A stretch of 64,000 nucleotides of DNA from Streptomyces spectabilis (GTDB lineage Bacteria > Actinomycetota > Actinomycetes > Streptomycetales > Streptomycetaceae): the NCBI RefSeq assembly GCF_008704795.1, contig NZ_CP023690.1:6954501-7018500 (forward strand), written 5' to 3'. Shown here piece by piece: positions 17,101-27,648 of the stretch. The notes under the pieces are model-generated. The model did no database searches. It saw only the letters and a list, made by a program, of their open reading frames with translations, and was not told the origin of the DNA. Position numbers and translations under genes: made by a program. How positions within the stretch are numbered: position 1 is the first letter of the stretch; each line of letters begins with the position of its first letter.

Positions 17101-19071
17101 ATGACGAAGCCCTCACTCCCCGAGCTCCTGCACGCCGCTGTCGCCGCCGTCGGAGGCACGGAGCGCCCTGGCCAGGTGACCATGGCCGAGACCGTCGCCG
17201 AGGCGATCGACGACGGTTCCCACGCGCTGGTCCAGGCCGGCACCGGCACCGGTAAGTCCCTCGGCTATCTGGTGCCCGCGCTGGCCCACGGGGAGCGGGT
17301 CGTCGTCGCGACGGCCACCCTGGCGCTGCAGCGCCAGCTGGTCGAGCGGGACCTGCCGCGGACGGTGGACGCCCTGCATCCGCTGCTGCGCCGCCGCCCC
17401 GAGTTCGCCATGCTCAAGGGCCGGTCGAACTATCTGTGTCTGCACCGCCTCCACGAAGGCGTGCCGCAGGAGGAGGAAGAGGGCCTCTTCGACCAGTTCG
17501 AGGCCGCTGCCCCCACCAGCAAGCTCGGCCGTGACCTGCTGCGCCTGCGGGACTGGGCGGACGAGACCGAGAACGGTGACCGCGACGACCTCGCCCCCGG
17601 CGTCTCCGACCGCGCCTGGGCCCAGGTCTCCGTCTCCTCCCGGGAGTGCTTGGGCGCCTCCCGCTGCGCGTACGGCCAGGAGTGCTTCGCCGAGGCGGCC
17701 CGCGAGCGCGCCAAGCTCTCCGAGGTCGTGGTCACCAACCACGCCCTCCTCGCCATCGACGCGATCGAGGGCGCCCCGGTCCTCCCGCAGCACGAAGTAC
17801 TGATCGTGGACGAGGCCCACGAGCTGGTCTCCCGGGTGACCGGCGTCGCCACCGGCGAGCTCACCCCAGGGCAGGTCAACCGCGCGGTGCGCCGCGCGGC
17901 GAAGCTCGTCGACGAGAAGGTCGCGGACCAGCTCCAGACGGCCGCGGAGGGCTTCGAGCGGCTGATGGAGCTGGCGCTGCCCGGCCGCCTGGAGGAGATC
18001 CCGGAGGACCTCGGCTATGCGCTGATGGCCCTGCGGGACGCCGCCCGCGCGGTCATCACCGCGCTCGGCACGACCCGCGACAAGTCGGTCCAGGACGAGG
18101 ACGCCGTCCGCAAGCAGGCTCTGGCCTCCGTGGAGACCATCCACGAGGTGGCCGAGCGCATCACGACCGGCTCCGAGTACGACGTCGTCTGGTACGAGCG
18201 CCACGACCGCTTCGGCGCTTCCCTGCGCGTGGCCCCCATGTCGGTGTCCGGCCTCCTCCGGGAGAAGCTCTTCACCGACCGCTCGGTGGTCCTCACGTCC
18301 GCCACGCTCAAGCTCGGCGGGGATTTCAACGGGGTGGGGGCGTCTCTGGGCCTCGCCCCCGAGGGCACCCGGGCCGATGACGCCCCGGTGTGGAAGGGCG
18401 TGGACGTCGGCTCGCCCTTCGACTACCGCAAGCAGGGCATCCTGTACGTCGCCCAGCACCTGGCCCGCCCGGGCCGCGACGGCACGCGCGAGGACATGCT
18501 CGACGAGCTGGCCGAGCTGATCGAGGCCGCGGGCGGGCGCACGCTCGGCCTGTTCTCCTCGATGCGCGCGGCGCAGTCGGCGGCCGAGGAGCTGCGCGGG
18601 CGCCTCGACATGCCGATCCTGCTCCAGGGAGAGGAGACCCTGGGCGAGTTGATCAAGAACTTCGCGGCCGACGAGCCGACCTGCCTGTTCGGCACGCTCT
18701 CGCTGTGGCAGGGCGTCGACGTGCCGGGCACCAGCTGCCAGCTCGTGGTCATGGACAAGATCCCGTTCCCGCGCCCGGACGACCCGCTGATGAGCGCCCG
18801 CCAGAAGGCCGTGGACGAGGCGGGCGGCAATGGCTTCATGGCGGTCGCGGCGACGCACGCCGCTCTGCTGATGGCACAGGGCGCCGGACGTCTCGTACGG
18901 GCGTCGGGGGACCGGGGTGTGGTCGCGGTCCTGGACCCGCGCCTCGCCACGGCCCGGTACGGCAGCTATCTGAGGGCGTCGCTGCCGGACTTCTGGTACA
19001 CCACGGACCGCAATCAGGTGCGCCGCTCACTGGCGGCGATCGATACGGCGGCGCAGGAGAAGAGCGAGTAG
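17101..19071 (+). CDS. dinG: DinG/XPD-like ATP-dependent DNA helicase
   Basis: A superfamily 2, 5'-3' helicase of the DinG/YoaA group, acting on damaged or structured DNA. The 656-residue product has Walker A AGTGTGKS (46-53) and the DEAH box VDEAHEL. Four Cys sit between them: one in NYLCLHRL and three in RECLGASRCAYGQECF, fitting the [4Fe-4S] domain of this family. Helicase motif V/VI residues are in LWQGVDVPG and QGAGRLVR. ATG 17101 has TAGGGT 9 nt upstream and no strong RBS, so its leader may be very short. It sits next to lexA, but no SOS box is seen before it. Confidence 0.9.
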   Translation: MTKPSLPELLHAAVAAVGGTERPGQVTMAETVAEAIDDGSHALVQAGTGTGKSLGYLVPALAHGERVVVATATLALQRQLVERDLPRTVDALHPLLRRRPEFAMLKGRSNYLCLHRLHEGVPQEEEEGLFDQFEAAAPTSKLGRDLLRLRDWADETENGDRDDLAPGVSDRAWAQVSVSSRECLGASRCAYGQECFAEAARERAKLSEVVVTNHALLAIDAIEGAPVLPQHEVLIVDEAHELVSRVTGVATGELTPGQVNRAVRRAAKLVDEKVADQLQTAAEGFERLMELALPGRLEEIPEDLGYALMALRDAARAVITALGTTRDKSVQDEDAVRKQALASVETIHEVAERITTGSEYDVVWYERHDRFGASLRVAPMSVSGLLREKLFTDRSVVLTSATLKLGGDFNGVGASLGLAPEGTRADDAPVWKGVDVGSPFDYRKQGILYVAQHLARPGRDGTREDMLDELAELIEAAGGRTLGLFSSMRAAQSAAEELRGRLDMPILLQGEETLGELIKNFAADEPTCLFGTLSLWQGVDVPGTSCQLVVMDKIPFPRPDDPLMSARQKAVDEAGGNGFMAVAATHAALLMAQGAGRLVRASGDRGVVAVLDPRLATARYGSYLRASLPDFWYTTDRNQVRRSLAAIDTAAQEKSE

Positions 19072-19171
19072 GCGGGCGGAGGGCGCGTGAGCGGGCGGCA
19101 ACGCCCCTGGGCAGCGGCGCCATCTGTCGGCGGCTCCACAAGGGTGCTCGGGGCCTGCGCGTCACAGCCGA

Positions 19172-19202
19172 GCTGCCCGGCTGCGCGTCACAAACGGGCA
19201 GC
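19172..19202 (+). terminator. possible terminator after dinG
   Basis: GCTGCCCG (19172-19179) pairs with CGGGCAGC (19195-19202) across a 15-nt loop. It is moderate in strength and sits 100 nt past the stop. Confidence 0.4.
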
Positions 19203-19309
19203 CCGGGCCCAGCCGCGCGCCTGCGGCGTTCTCCCGGCCCTCCCGGCCTCTTCCGGACCGGGTCTGCCAGCCCGTCCAAGACCACCGTTAGGCATGCCCC
19301 GATCTTCGT

Positions 19310-19347
19310 GAGGCGCCAGGGCACAGCCGCGAGGTGCCAGGGCACAG
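19310..19347. repeat. 17-bp direct repeat, 21-bp period
   Basis: GAGGCGCCAGGGCACAG (19310-19326) recurs as GAGGTGCCAGGGCACAG (19331-19347). It lies between the converging dinG and lexA genes, with no obvious role. Confidence 0.6.
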
Positions 19348-19351
19348 AGCA

Positions 19352-19386
19352 GGGCCCCGGAACCGGCGCAGTGGGTTCCGGGGCCC
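19352..19386 (-). terminator. terminator after lexA
   Basis: A perfect 13-bp stem (19352-19364 with 19374-19386) lies 17 nt beyond the lexA stop on the minus strand. Confidence 0.8.
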
Positions 19387-19402
19387 GGTCGGGGGCACAG
19401 GC

Positions 19403-20188
19403 TCACACCCGGCGCAGGACCGCCACCACCTTGCCGAGGATCGTCGCCTCGTCGCCGGGGATCGGCTGGTACGCGGCGTTGTGGGGCAGCAGCCAGACGT
19501 GGCCGTCCTCGCGCTTGAAGCGCTTGACCGTGGCCTCGCCGTCGAGCATCGCGGCGACGATATCGCCGTTCTCCGCGACGGGCTGGCGGCGGACCGTCAC
19601 CCAGTCGCCGTCACAGATCGCGGCCTCGATCATGGAGTCACCGACGACCTTCAGGACGAACAGCTCACCGTCGCCGACGAGCTGGCGAGGGAGGGGGAAC
19701 ACATCCTCGACGGACTCCTCGGCGAGGATGGGGCCACCCGCGGCGATGCGGCCGACGAGGGGGACGTACGAGGCGGCGGGCTTGCCGGTCGTGTCGGTGG
19801 CCTGGGTGCTCGGCTGGTCCGAGCCGCGGACCTCGTACGCGCGCGGGCGGTGCGGGTCGCGGCGCAGGAATCCCTTGCGCTCGAGAGCCATCAGCTGGTG
19901 TGCCACCGAGGAGGTGCTGGAGAGGCCGACCGCCTGCCCGATCTCCCGCATCGACGGCGGGTAGCCGCGCCGCTGCACCGAGTCCCGGATGACCTCGATC
20001 ACCCGGCGCTGGCGGTCCGTGAGGCCGGAGCTGTCGGCGCGGATTCCTGGAGGTCGGCCCGGCAGGGAGCGAGTGGGCTTGGGCCCCTCCTGGTTCGTGG
20101 CTGCGTCATTCATGGCATGCACCGGCTCGAATCGGCTCCGGGAGCGGTCCTGGGCACTGATAGTGGCGCTGTCTGCGGTGGTGGTCAC
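19403..20188 (-). CDS. lexA: SOS repressor LexA
   Basis: LexA represses DNA-damage genes until RecA* triggers self-cleavage. The 261-residue product has an unstructured N-terminal extension of about 50 residues, a winged HTH (about 55-120), and a C-terminal protease domain. The cleavage site is Ala150-Gly151 in GRIAAGGP, with Ser185 in VVGDSM and Lys222 in [11 protein letters not shown] 20188 has GAGAGGGG nine nt upstream; an internal ATG (codon 26) is an alternative that would match the usual family length better. The SOS box upstream indicates autoregulation. Confidence 0.96.
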   Translation of the reverse strand: MTTTADSATISAQDRSRSRFEPVHAMNDAATNQEGPKPTRSLPGRPPGIRADSSGLTDRQRRVIEVIRDSVQRRGYPPSMREIGQAVGLSSTSSVAHQLMALERKGFLRRDPHRPRAYEVRGSDQPSTQATDTTGKPAASYVPLVGRIAAGGPILAEESVEDVFPLPRQLVGDGELFVLKVVGDSMIEAAICDGDWVTVRRQPVAENGDIVAAMLDGEATVKRFKREDGHVWLLPHNAAYQPIPGDEATILGKVVAVLRRV

Positions 20189-20255
20189 GTCGGTCGGCCC
20201 CTCTCGAGATGTTCTCCCTAGTTAGCCAACGGTAGTTGCTTTCGAAAGGTTGCGC

Positions 20256-20270
20256 CAAACACACGTTCGA
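20256..20270 (-). promoter_or_regulatory. SOS box of lexA
   Basis: The minus strand reads TCGAACGTGTGTTTG, matching the actinobacterial LexA consensus CGAACRNRYGTTYG as I recall it. TTGGCG directly follows it and could be a -35 box, with TACCGT 18 nt further on as -10. Confidence 0.9.
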
Positions 20271-20546
20271 GTGAAAAATCGCAGATTGCCTGCCGTGATC
20301 ATGTGTCCAGGTGTATGGCTAACGATCGAGCCGAGAGGCATTTCGGTTCATTACGGTACGCTTCACCGCCGGGGTCGTAACCCTCGCGAGTGAGGCTCTC
20401 ATAGTGCCATCCGCGGCCGCGTCAACCCCGCACCGGCCTCTCTCGGGTGGCGTTGGTGTGGCCGGGCCCAGGGCGCGCAAGGGGTGGACGGCGCGGCGCG
20501 CGGGGGCGACCGGCGCGACACGCGACGGCGTCGAAATTTACGGCAA

Positions 20547-20594
20547 ACCCCAGATCTAGTGGTTGGATTGCGACCGCAGCCCAGAAGTTGTGGT
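20547..20594 (+). promoter_or_regulatory. pair of NrdR boxes before nrdRJ
   Basis: ACCCCAGATCTAGTGGT (20547-20563) and AGCCCAGAAGTTGTGGT (20578-20594) resemble each other and the NrdR-box pattern (acaCwAtATaTwGtgt). Their starts are 31 bp apart, three helical turns, the usual NrdR pair spacing. A likely -10, TATGCT, lies at 20625-20630, so the second box covers the -35 region, fitting repression. I see nothing definite in 20271-20546, which is A+T-rich near lexA. Confidence 0.8.
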
Positions 20595-20702
20595 CCCCGG
20601 TCCTTCGAAGGGTCTGGCATCGCCTATGCTTGGGGCTGCTTCGAGGGCCTCAAGGGTCCACAGAGGCTTGTGAGTCGTGCCGTGAAGGAGGGTTGGAGTT
20701 CC

Positions 20703-21257
20703 ATGCACTGCCCCTTCTGCAGGCACCCCGACAGCCGCGTAGTCGACAGCCGCACCACCGATGACGGCACGTCGATCCGCAGGCGCCGTCAGTGCCCGGA
20801 CTGCTCGCGCCGTTTCACGACGGTGGAGACGTGCTCACTGATGGTGGTCAAGCGCAGCGGCGTGACCGAACCCTTCAGCCGCACCAAGGTCATCAATGGC
20901 GTCCGCAAGGCATGCCAGGGGCGACCGGTGACGGAGGACGCGCTGGCTCAGCTGGGCCAGCGGGTCGAGGAAGCGGTGCGGGCCACGGGCAGCGCCGAAC
21001 TGACCACTCATGACGTGGGCCTCGCCATACTCGGTCCGCTGCAGGAGCTCGACCTCGTCGCCTATCTGCGCTTCGCGTCCGTGTACCGGGCGTTCGACTC
21101 GCTCGAGGACTTCGAGGCCGCGATCGTGGAGCTGAGGGAGCGGTGCGAGGAACGGGGTGACCGCGCGCCGGACGGCTCCGACGCGGAGCGTGCCGCGACC
21201 GGCCGCGGGCCCGGAGGGACTGCAGAAGTCCCGCAGCCTGCCACTGCCGCCGACTGA
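20703..21257 (+). CDS. nrdR: transcriptional repressor NrdR
   Basis: NrdR senses dATP/ATP and represses ribonucleotide reductase genes. The 184-residue product begins with a zinc ribbon, two CxxC pairs in [10 protein letters not shown] and [10 protein letters not shown]. The ATP-cone follows (about 46-136: [24 protein letters not shown]). A hydrophilic Gly/Ala tail is appended. ATG 20703 has GGAGGG about 10 nt upstream and starts exactly at the zinc ribbon. It is the first gene of the nrdRJ operon and is probably autoregulated through the box pair upstream. Confidence 0.96.
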   Translation: MHCPFCRHPDSRVVDSRTTDDGTSIRRRRQCPDCSRRFTTVETCSLMVVKRSGVTEPFSRTKVINGVRKACQGRPVTEDALAQLGQRVEEAVRATGSAELTTHDVGLAILGPLQELDLVAYLRFASVYRAFDSLEDFEAAIVELRERCEERGDRAPDGSDAERAATGRGPGGTAEVPQPATAAD

Positions 21258-21273
21258 CCGTCGGGCCGACGGT
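21257..21273. other. palindrome at the nrdR-nrdJ junction
   Basis: ACCGTCGGGCCGACGGT is a perfect 17-bp palindrome overlapping the last base of the nrdR stop codon. It could form a short hairpin that tunes read-through or RNA stability between nrdR and nrdJ. Confidence 0.4.
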
Positions 21274-21393
21274 TCGGCGGCGAACCAGACCTGTCACGAG
21301 GCGCCCGAGGGGCACTCGCGACGCAAGACACACACCGTGCTGCGGGAAGAACGCGGCACTTCTGGGCGTTTTAGCCTGATACAGGGAGGCGGC

Positions 21394-24288
<2,895 letters not shown>

Positions 24289-24304
24289 CCGCATGACGCC
24301 GTGA

Positions 24305-24344
24305 GATGAGGGGCGGCGGGCCTTCGGGTCCGCCGCCCCTCATC
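24305..24344. terminator. bidirectional terminator between nrdJ and the TerD-like gene
   Basis: A 15-bp perfect stem (24305-24319 with 24330-24344) lies 17 nt after nrdJ and 7 nt after the converging gene's stop, so it can serve both. Confidence 0.85.
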
Positions 24345-24350
24345 GCGTTC

Positions 24351-24881
24351 TCAGCGGACGCCGCCCATGGCGGACGTGAAGGACGCCAGGTCGGTGTCGA
24401 AGCCGTGGAGCAGCTCGCGGAACGCCCAGGGGCCGCCCGGCTGGTCCCGGGTGAACTCGGCGACCACGGAGGCGGTGGAACCGGCCACTTCCGCGAAGTC
24501 GTGCTCGACGAGGTCCGTGTACCCCTCGCGGATCCGGACCGAGGCATTCACTATGTCCCCGAAGGCCCTGCCCTCCGGAGGCTGCTGGATGGCCACGCCG
24601 ACCACCACGCGCACGTACCTCTCGGCGAGCCGCTCCAGCTCCAGGACCATGACCTCGTCATAGCCGAAACCCTGGCCGGTCTTGCTGTCCCTGCTGAGCG
24701 TGATCGTGCCGTCCGGGGAGCGGCTGTCGAAGTGCACGAGGTAGGCGGGGCTGCCGTAGGGGTCATCGGAGGTGTACGTCGCGGCCACGATGTCCAGGTC
24801 GTGGGGCGACGAGCCGAGAGGGCTCGGGTCCCATCTCAGGCCGACCTCGACCTTCTTGAGCCCTTTCCTGATGTTGCTCAC
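24351..24881 (-). CDS. TerD-family protein
   Basis: TerD proteins form calcium-binding beta-sandwiches linked to tellurite/stress resistance; Streptomyces has many copies. The 176-residue product has the family pattern KKVEVGLRWDPSPLG, HDLDIVAATY, DGTITLSRDSKTG and acidic loops (DDPYG, GFGYDEV). GTG 24881 is chosen because AGGGGGA lies six nt upstream; a GTG five codons earlier is weaker. It stands alone, without other ter genes. Its role here is unknown. Confidence 0.85.
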   Translation of the reverse strand: MSNIRKGLKKVEVGLRWDPSPLGSSPHDLDIVAATYTSDDPYGSPAYLVHFDSRSPDGTITLSRDSKTGQGFGYDEVMVLELERLAERYVRVVVGVAIQQPPEGRAFGDIVNASVRIREGYTDLVEHDFAEVAGSTASVVAEFTRDQPGGPWAFRELLHGFDTDLASFTSAMGGVR

Positions 24882-25000
24882 CGAACTCCCCCTCACCGTC
24901 AGCCGGTTGCCAGTGCTACGGACACGCTAAGGCTTCCCACTGACATCGGCGTCATGACTCTTGGCTTTGCATCGGATGCCCCCGTGGTGATCATTGTTCC

Positions 25001-25822
25001 GTGACATGGAACGAGAAGGAACTGGACGTCGAGGCCTATCTGGCCAGGATCGCCTACAAGGGGGAGACCAAGCCGGACCTGGCGACGCTGCGCGCACTGC
25101 ACCGCGCGCATGTGACGGCCATCCCTTTCGAGAACCTCGAGATCATGCTCGGCCGTCCGGTTCTGCTGGAGGTGGCCGCCCTTCAGGACAAGATGGTGCG
25201 CCGTCGGCGCGGCGGCTACTGCTACGAGCAGAACCTGTTGTTCGCCGCGGCGCTGGAACGTTTCGGCTTCTCCGTGACGGGACTCGGTGCCCGCACCAGG
25301 GCGGGATCGTCGTCCGTGCGCCCGGTGACGCACATGCTCCTGAAGGTCGAGGCGGACGGCGAGCAGTGGCACTGTGACGTCGGTTTCGGCGGCGAAGGGC
25401 TGCTCGAACCCCTCCTGATGCGCGATGGGGTCGAGGAGCGCCAAGGAGCGTGGCGGTTCGGCCTGAAGAGCGAGCCGGACGGAGTGACGGTGCTGCGGAC
25501 CGAGCACCCCGACGGCTGGTTCGACCTCTACTCCTACACGTCGACTCCTTGCCTTCCTGTCGACTACGCCGTCATGAACCACTACATATCCACCCACCCC
25601 AAGTCCCCCTTCGTCCGCCGCCCCATCCTGCAAAAGGCCACTCCGGAGATGCGGCTTCGGCTGGCCGGTACGGAGCTGACCGTCACGGCACCCGATGGAG
25701 AACTGGAGAAACGAGGCGTAACCGGAGGCGAGTTGGGGGACGTCCTCGCGCGCGAGTTCGGTATCGAGCTCAGTGACAAGGAGCTCGCTGACCTGATCCG
25801 GGGGCACTACCCGGGAGCGTGA
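25001..25822 (+). CDS. nat: arylamine N-acetyltransferase
   Basis: NAT enzymes move acetyl from CoA to arylamines, hydrazines and some aromatic biosynthetic amines in the cytosol. The 273-residue protein has the Cys-His-Asp triad: Cys74 in RRGGYCYEQN, His111 in VTHMLL and Asp126 in WHCDVGFGG. FENLEIMLGR near the N-terminus is typical. GTG 25001 lacks a good RBS, so translation from a short or absent leader is possible. No amine-producing pathway is adjacent, so detoxification or a distant pathway cannot be separated. Confidence 0.93.
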   Translation: MTWNEKELDVEAYLARIAYKGETKPDLATLRALHRAHVTAIPFENLEIMLGRPVLLEVAALQDKMVRRRRGGYCYEQNLLFAAALERFGFSVTGLGARTRAGSSSVRPVTHMLLKVEADGEQWHCDVGFGGEGLLEPLLMRDGVEERQGAWRFGLKSEPDGVTVLRTEHPDGWFDLYSYTSTPCLPVDYAVMNHYISTHPKSPFVRRPILQKATPEMRLRLAGTELTVTAPDGELEKRGVTGGELGDVLAREFGIELSDKELADLIRGHYPGA

Positions 25823-25855
25823 CCCGCGCCACGCGCCGCACCGTACGATGGCGCG

Positions 25856-26461
25856 GTGCTGGTCAAGTGGATTCGCTGCACCGTCGTGGACCGCCGGGGA
25901 TTCGAGCGGGCGCAGCGAAAGTGGGCGGGGCTTCTGGGGGAGCCGGGTTTCCGGGGACAGGGCGGGGGATGGAGTCGTGGTCGGCCGAACGTGGCGCACA
26001 CCTTCGCGTTCTGGGAGAGCCGGGCCTTCTACGACTCCTTCATGGCGCGCTCGCACGACCGGCTCGCGGCGGCGCAAGTGGGCACCTACAGGGACATCCA
26101 GGTCAAGCTCTTCGACCATCGCTTCGACGTGAAGACGGGTTTCGAGCCGCGCTTCACGGACGCCGACGTGGTGCGTGTGGCGCACTGCCGTGTCCATGAG
26201 GAGCGGGTCGAGCACTTCGCGCTGATGCAGGAGAAGGTCTGGAACCCGGCGATGGCCGGTTCGCCGGGCATGGTCCGGGGGCTCTTCGGTGAAGCTCCGG
26301 GACACGAATTCCTGGTCCTGTCGATGTGGCAGTCCGCCGCCGAGCACGGCAAGTACCGCGCGGAGCGGGTGGAACGGCTCTCGCTGCGCGCGCAGACGGA
26401 GGCTGATGTCGCGGCCCTCGCGGGTGATGTCGTGGAGCTGGAGCCGTCCTGGACGGTGTGA
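25856..26461 (+). CDS. YdbC-like protein (DUF4937)
   Basis: A 201-residue protein of a conserved family of unknown function. The two halves look like related dimeric alpha-beta-barrel (monooxygenase-like) modules: VKWIRCTV...WGRPNVAHTFAFW and VRVAHCRV...GHEFLVLSMWQS. It starts at GTG 25856 without an RBS. TACGAT ends 6 nt before the GTG, so the mRNA is probably leaderless; GTGACC about 18 bp further upstream could be the -35. It lies 33 bp after the arylamine acetyltransferase gene. Confidence 0.75.
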   Translation: MLVKWIRCTVVDRRGFERAQRKWAGLLGEPGFRGQGGGWSRGRPNVAHTFAFWESRAFYDSFMARSHDRLAAAQVGTYRDIQVKLFDHRFDVKTGFEPRFTDADVVRVAHCRVHEERVEHFALMQEKVWNPAMAGSPGMVRGLFGEAPGHEFLVLSMWQSAAEHGKYRAERVERLSLRAQTEADVAALAGDVVELEPSWTV

Positions 26462-26564
26462 TCGCAGGGTCTTGCGGGGCGTGCGCCGGCCCTCGGGGGG
26501 CGTAGCTCTCCGGCCACGGCGCCAGTTCCCGACGCCCCCCCCCGCGTGGGGCGCGGCCAGGGCG

Positions 26565-27497
26565 TCAGCGGTTCTTCGGGGTGCTGGGCCGGTCGAACGC
26601 CCCCGCGCGCGTGGCGGCCAACGCGGCGGCTGCCGACTGATCGGCGAGCGCGGTGTCGATGGGCTCCCGCGTGACGAACAGGCGCAGCATGAGCGGCGCA
26701 GACACGGCCCGGACGAGCGCCGCCGCGTCGGTGTCCGCTGCTGCCTCACCGCGCGCCACCGCCCGCGCGATCACGGCCTCGCAGCGCGTGAACCGCTCGG
26801 TGTAGAACGCGCACAGGGCATCGGCCGCGCGGGGGGACTGAAAGGCCGCGGCGATGAACGCGGTCGGCGCGGCCGCCTTCGTCGGGTCGTCGAACGCGTC
26901 CACGACCTCGCGGGCGAGTGCGCGCAGGTCGCCCTCCAGAGTGCCGGTGTCCGGTGGCGTCCAGGTGTCCTCGCCCGCCATGTCCAGGGCGTCGGCCACC
27001 AGCCCCTCCAAGCCGCCCCACCGGCGGTAGAGCGTCGTCTTGTGGACGCCGGAGTGCTCCGCCACGTACTCGATGGTGAGGCCTGGGTACCCGTGGTCGC
27101 CCAGGCCGCTCAGCACCGCGTCGCGCACTGCGGCACGGGTACGAGCGGTGCGTCCGCCGGGGCGGCTGGTGCCAGGGGCGGGACGTCGGGCTGCGGGGGG
27201 TGAGGCGGCTTCAACGGCCTCGGTGTCGGTCCGCTCGGGGGCGGAAGCGGTGTCGTCTGCCTGGGTCCGGCTTGGGGGCCGCTCTCTGCGCGGAGTGGTG
27301 GCGGCGCGTGTCGCTCCCCTGGCGGCACCGGCTTGGCCGGACGCCCCGCTCGTGCCGAACTCCTCGCCCGTGTCGGGTCTCCCGCTCGTGCCGGGGTCAG
27401 CGGCCGCTGCGGATCGATCGATCGCGCCGACCCGTCCGGACCTGCTCGTGCGGCTGCCCTTGTGGCCCTGACCAGCAGGAACGCCCTCGCCTGTCAT
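26565..27497 (-). CDS. TetR-family regulator with long disordered N-terminus
   Basis: A 310-residue regulator in which the HTH starts only near residue 115 (RTRAAVRDAVLSGLGDHG, then LTIEYVAEHSGVHKTTLYRRW). The first ~110 residues are Arg/Ala/Pro/Ser-rich and low-complexity. ATG 27497 has AGGGAGA six nt upstream, so the long form is likely translated. The C-terminal ligand domain is of the TetR_C_11-like type. It is divergent from the ABC-F gene, which it probably controls; a candidate operator lies between them. Confidence 0.85.
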   Translation of the reverse strand: MTGEGVPAGQGHKGSRTSRSGRVGAIDRSAAAADPGTSGRPDTGEEFGTSGASGQAGAARGATRAATTPRRERPPSRTQADDTASAPERTDTEAVEAASPPAARRPAPGTSRPGGRTARTRAAVRDAVLSGLGDHGYPGLTIEYVAEHSGVHKTTLYRRWGGLEGLVADALDMAGEDTWTPPDTGTLEGDLRALAREVVDAFDDPTKAAAPTAFIAAAFQSPRAADALCAFYTERFTRCEAVIARAVARGEAAADTDAAALVRAVSAPLMLRLFVTREPIDTALADQSAAAALAATRAGAFDRPSTPKNR

Positions 27498-27544
27498 CGC
27501 TCTCCCTCTGTGCGGATCATGAGTACGCCCTCAATTGCTACTTC

Positions 27545-27590
27545 TGTTGCATTAGCGCGATGGCTGTGCCACACTCATCGTAATGCGACG
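27545..27590. promoter_or_regulatory. candidate operator between TetR and ABC-F genes
   Basis: TGTTGCATTA (27545-27554) and TAATGCGACG (27581-27590) form an imperfect inverted repeat with a 26-nt spacer in the divergent region. This stretch is clearly more A+T-rich than its surroundings. Confidence 0.4.
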
Positions 27591-27648
27591 AGCGTTGCGT
27601 TTGCTTGTCGGTGGGTGGATGCGGATTGTGCGGAAGCGGGGGATGTCC

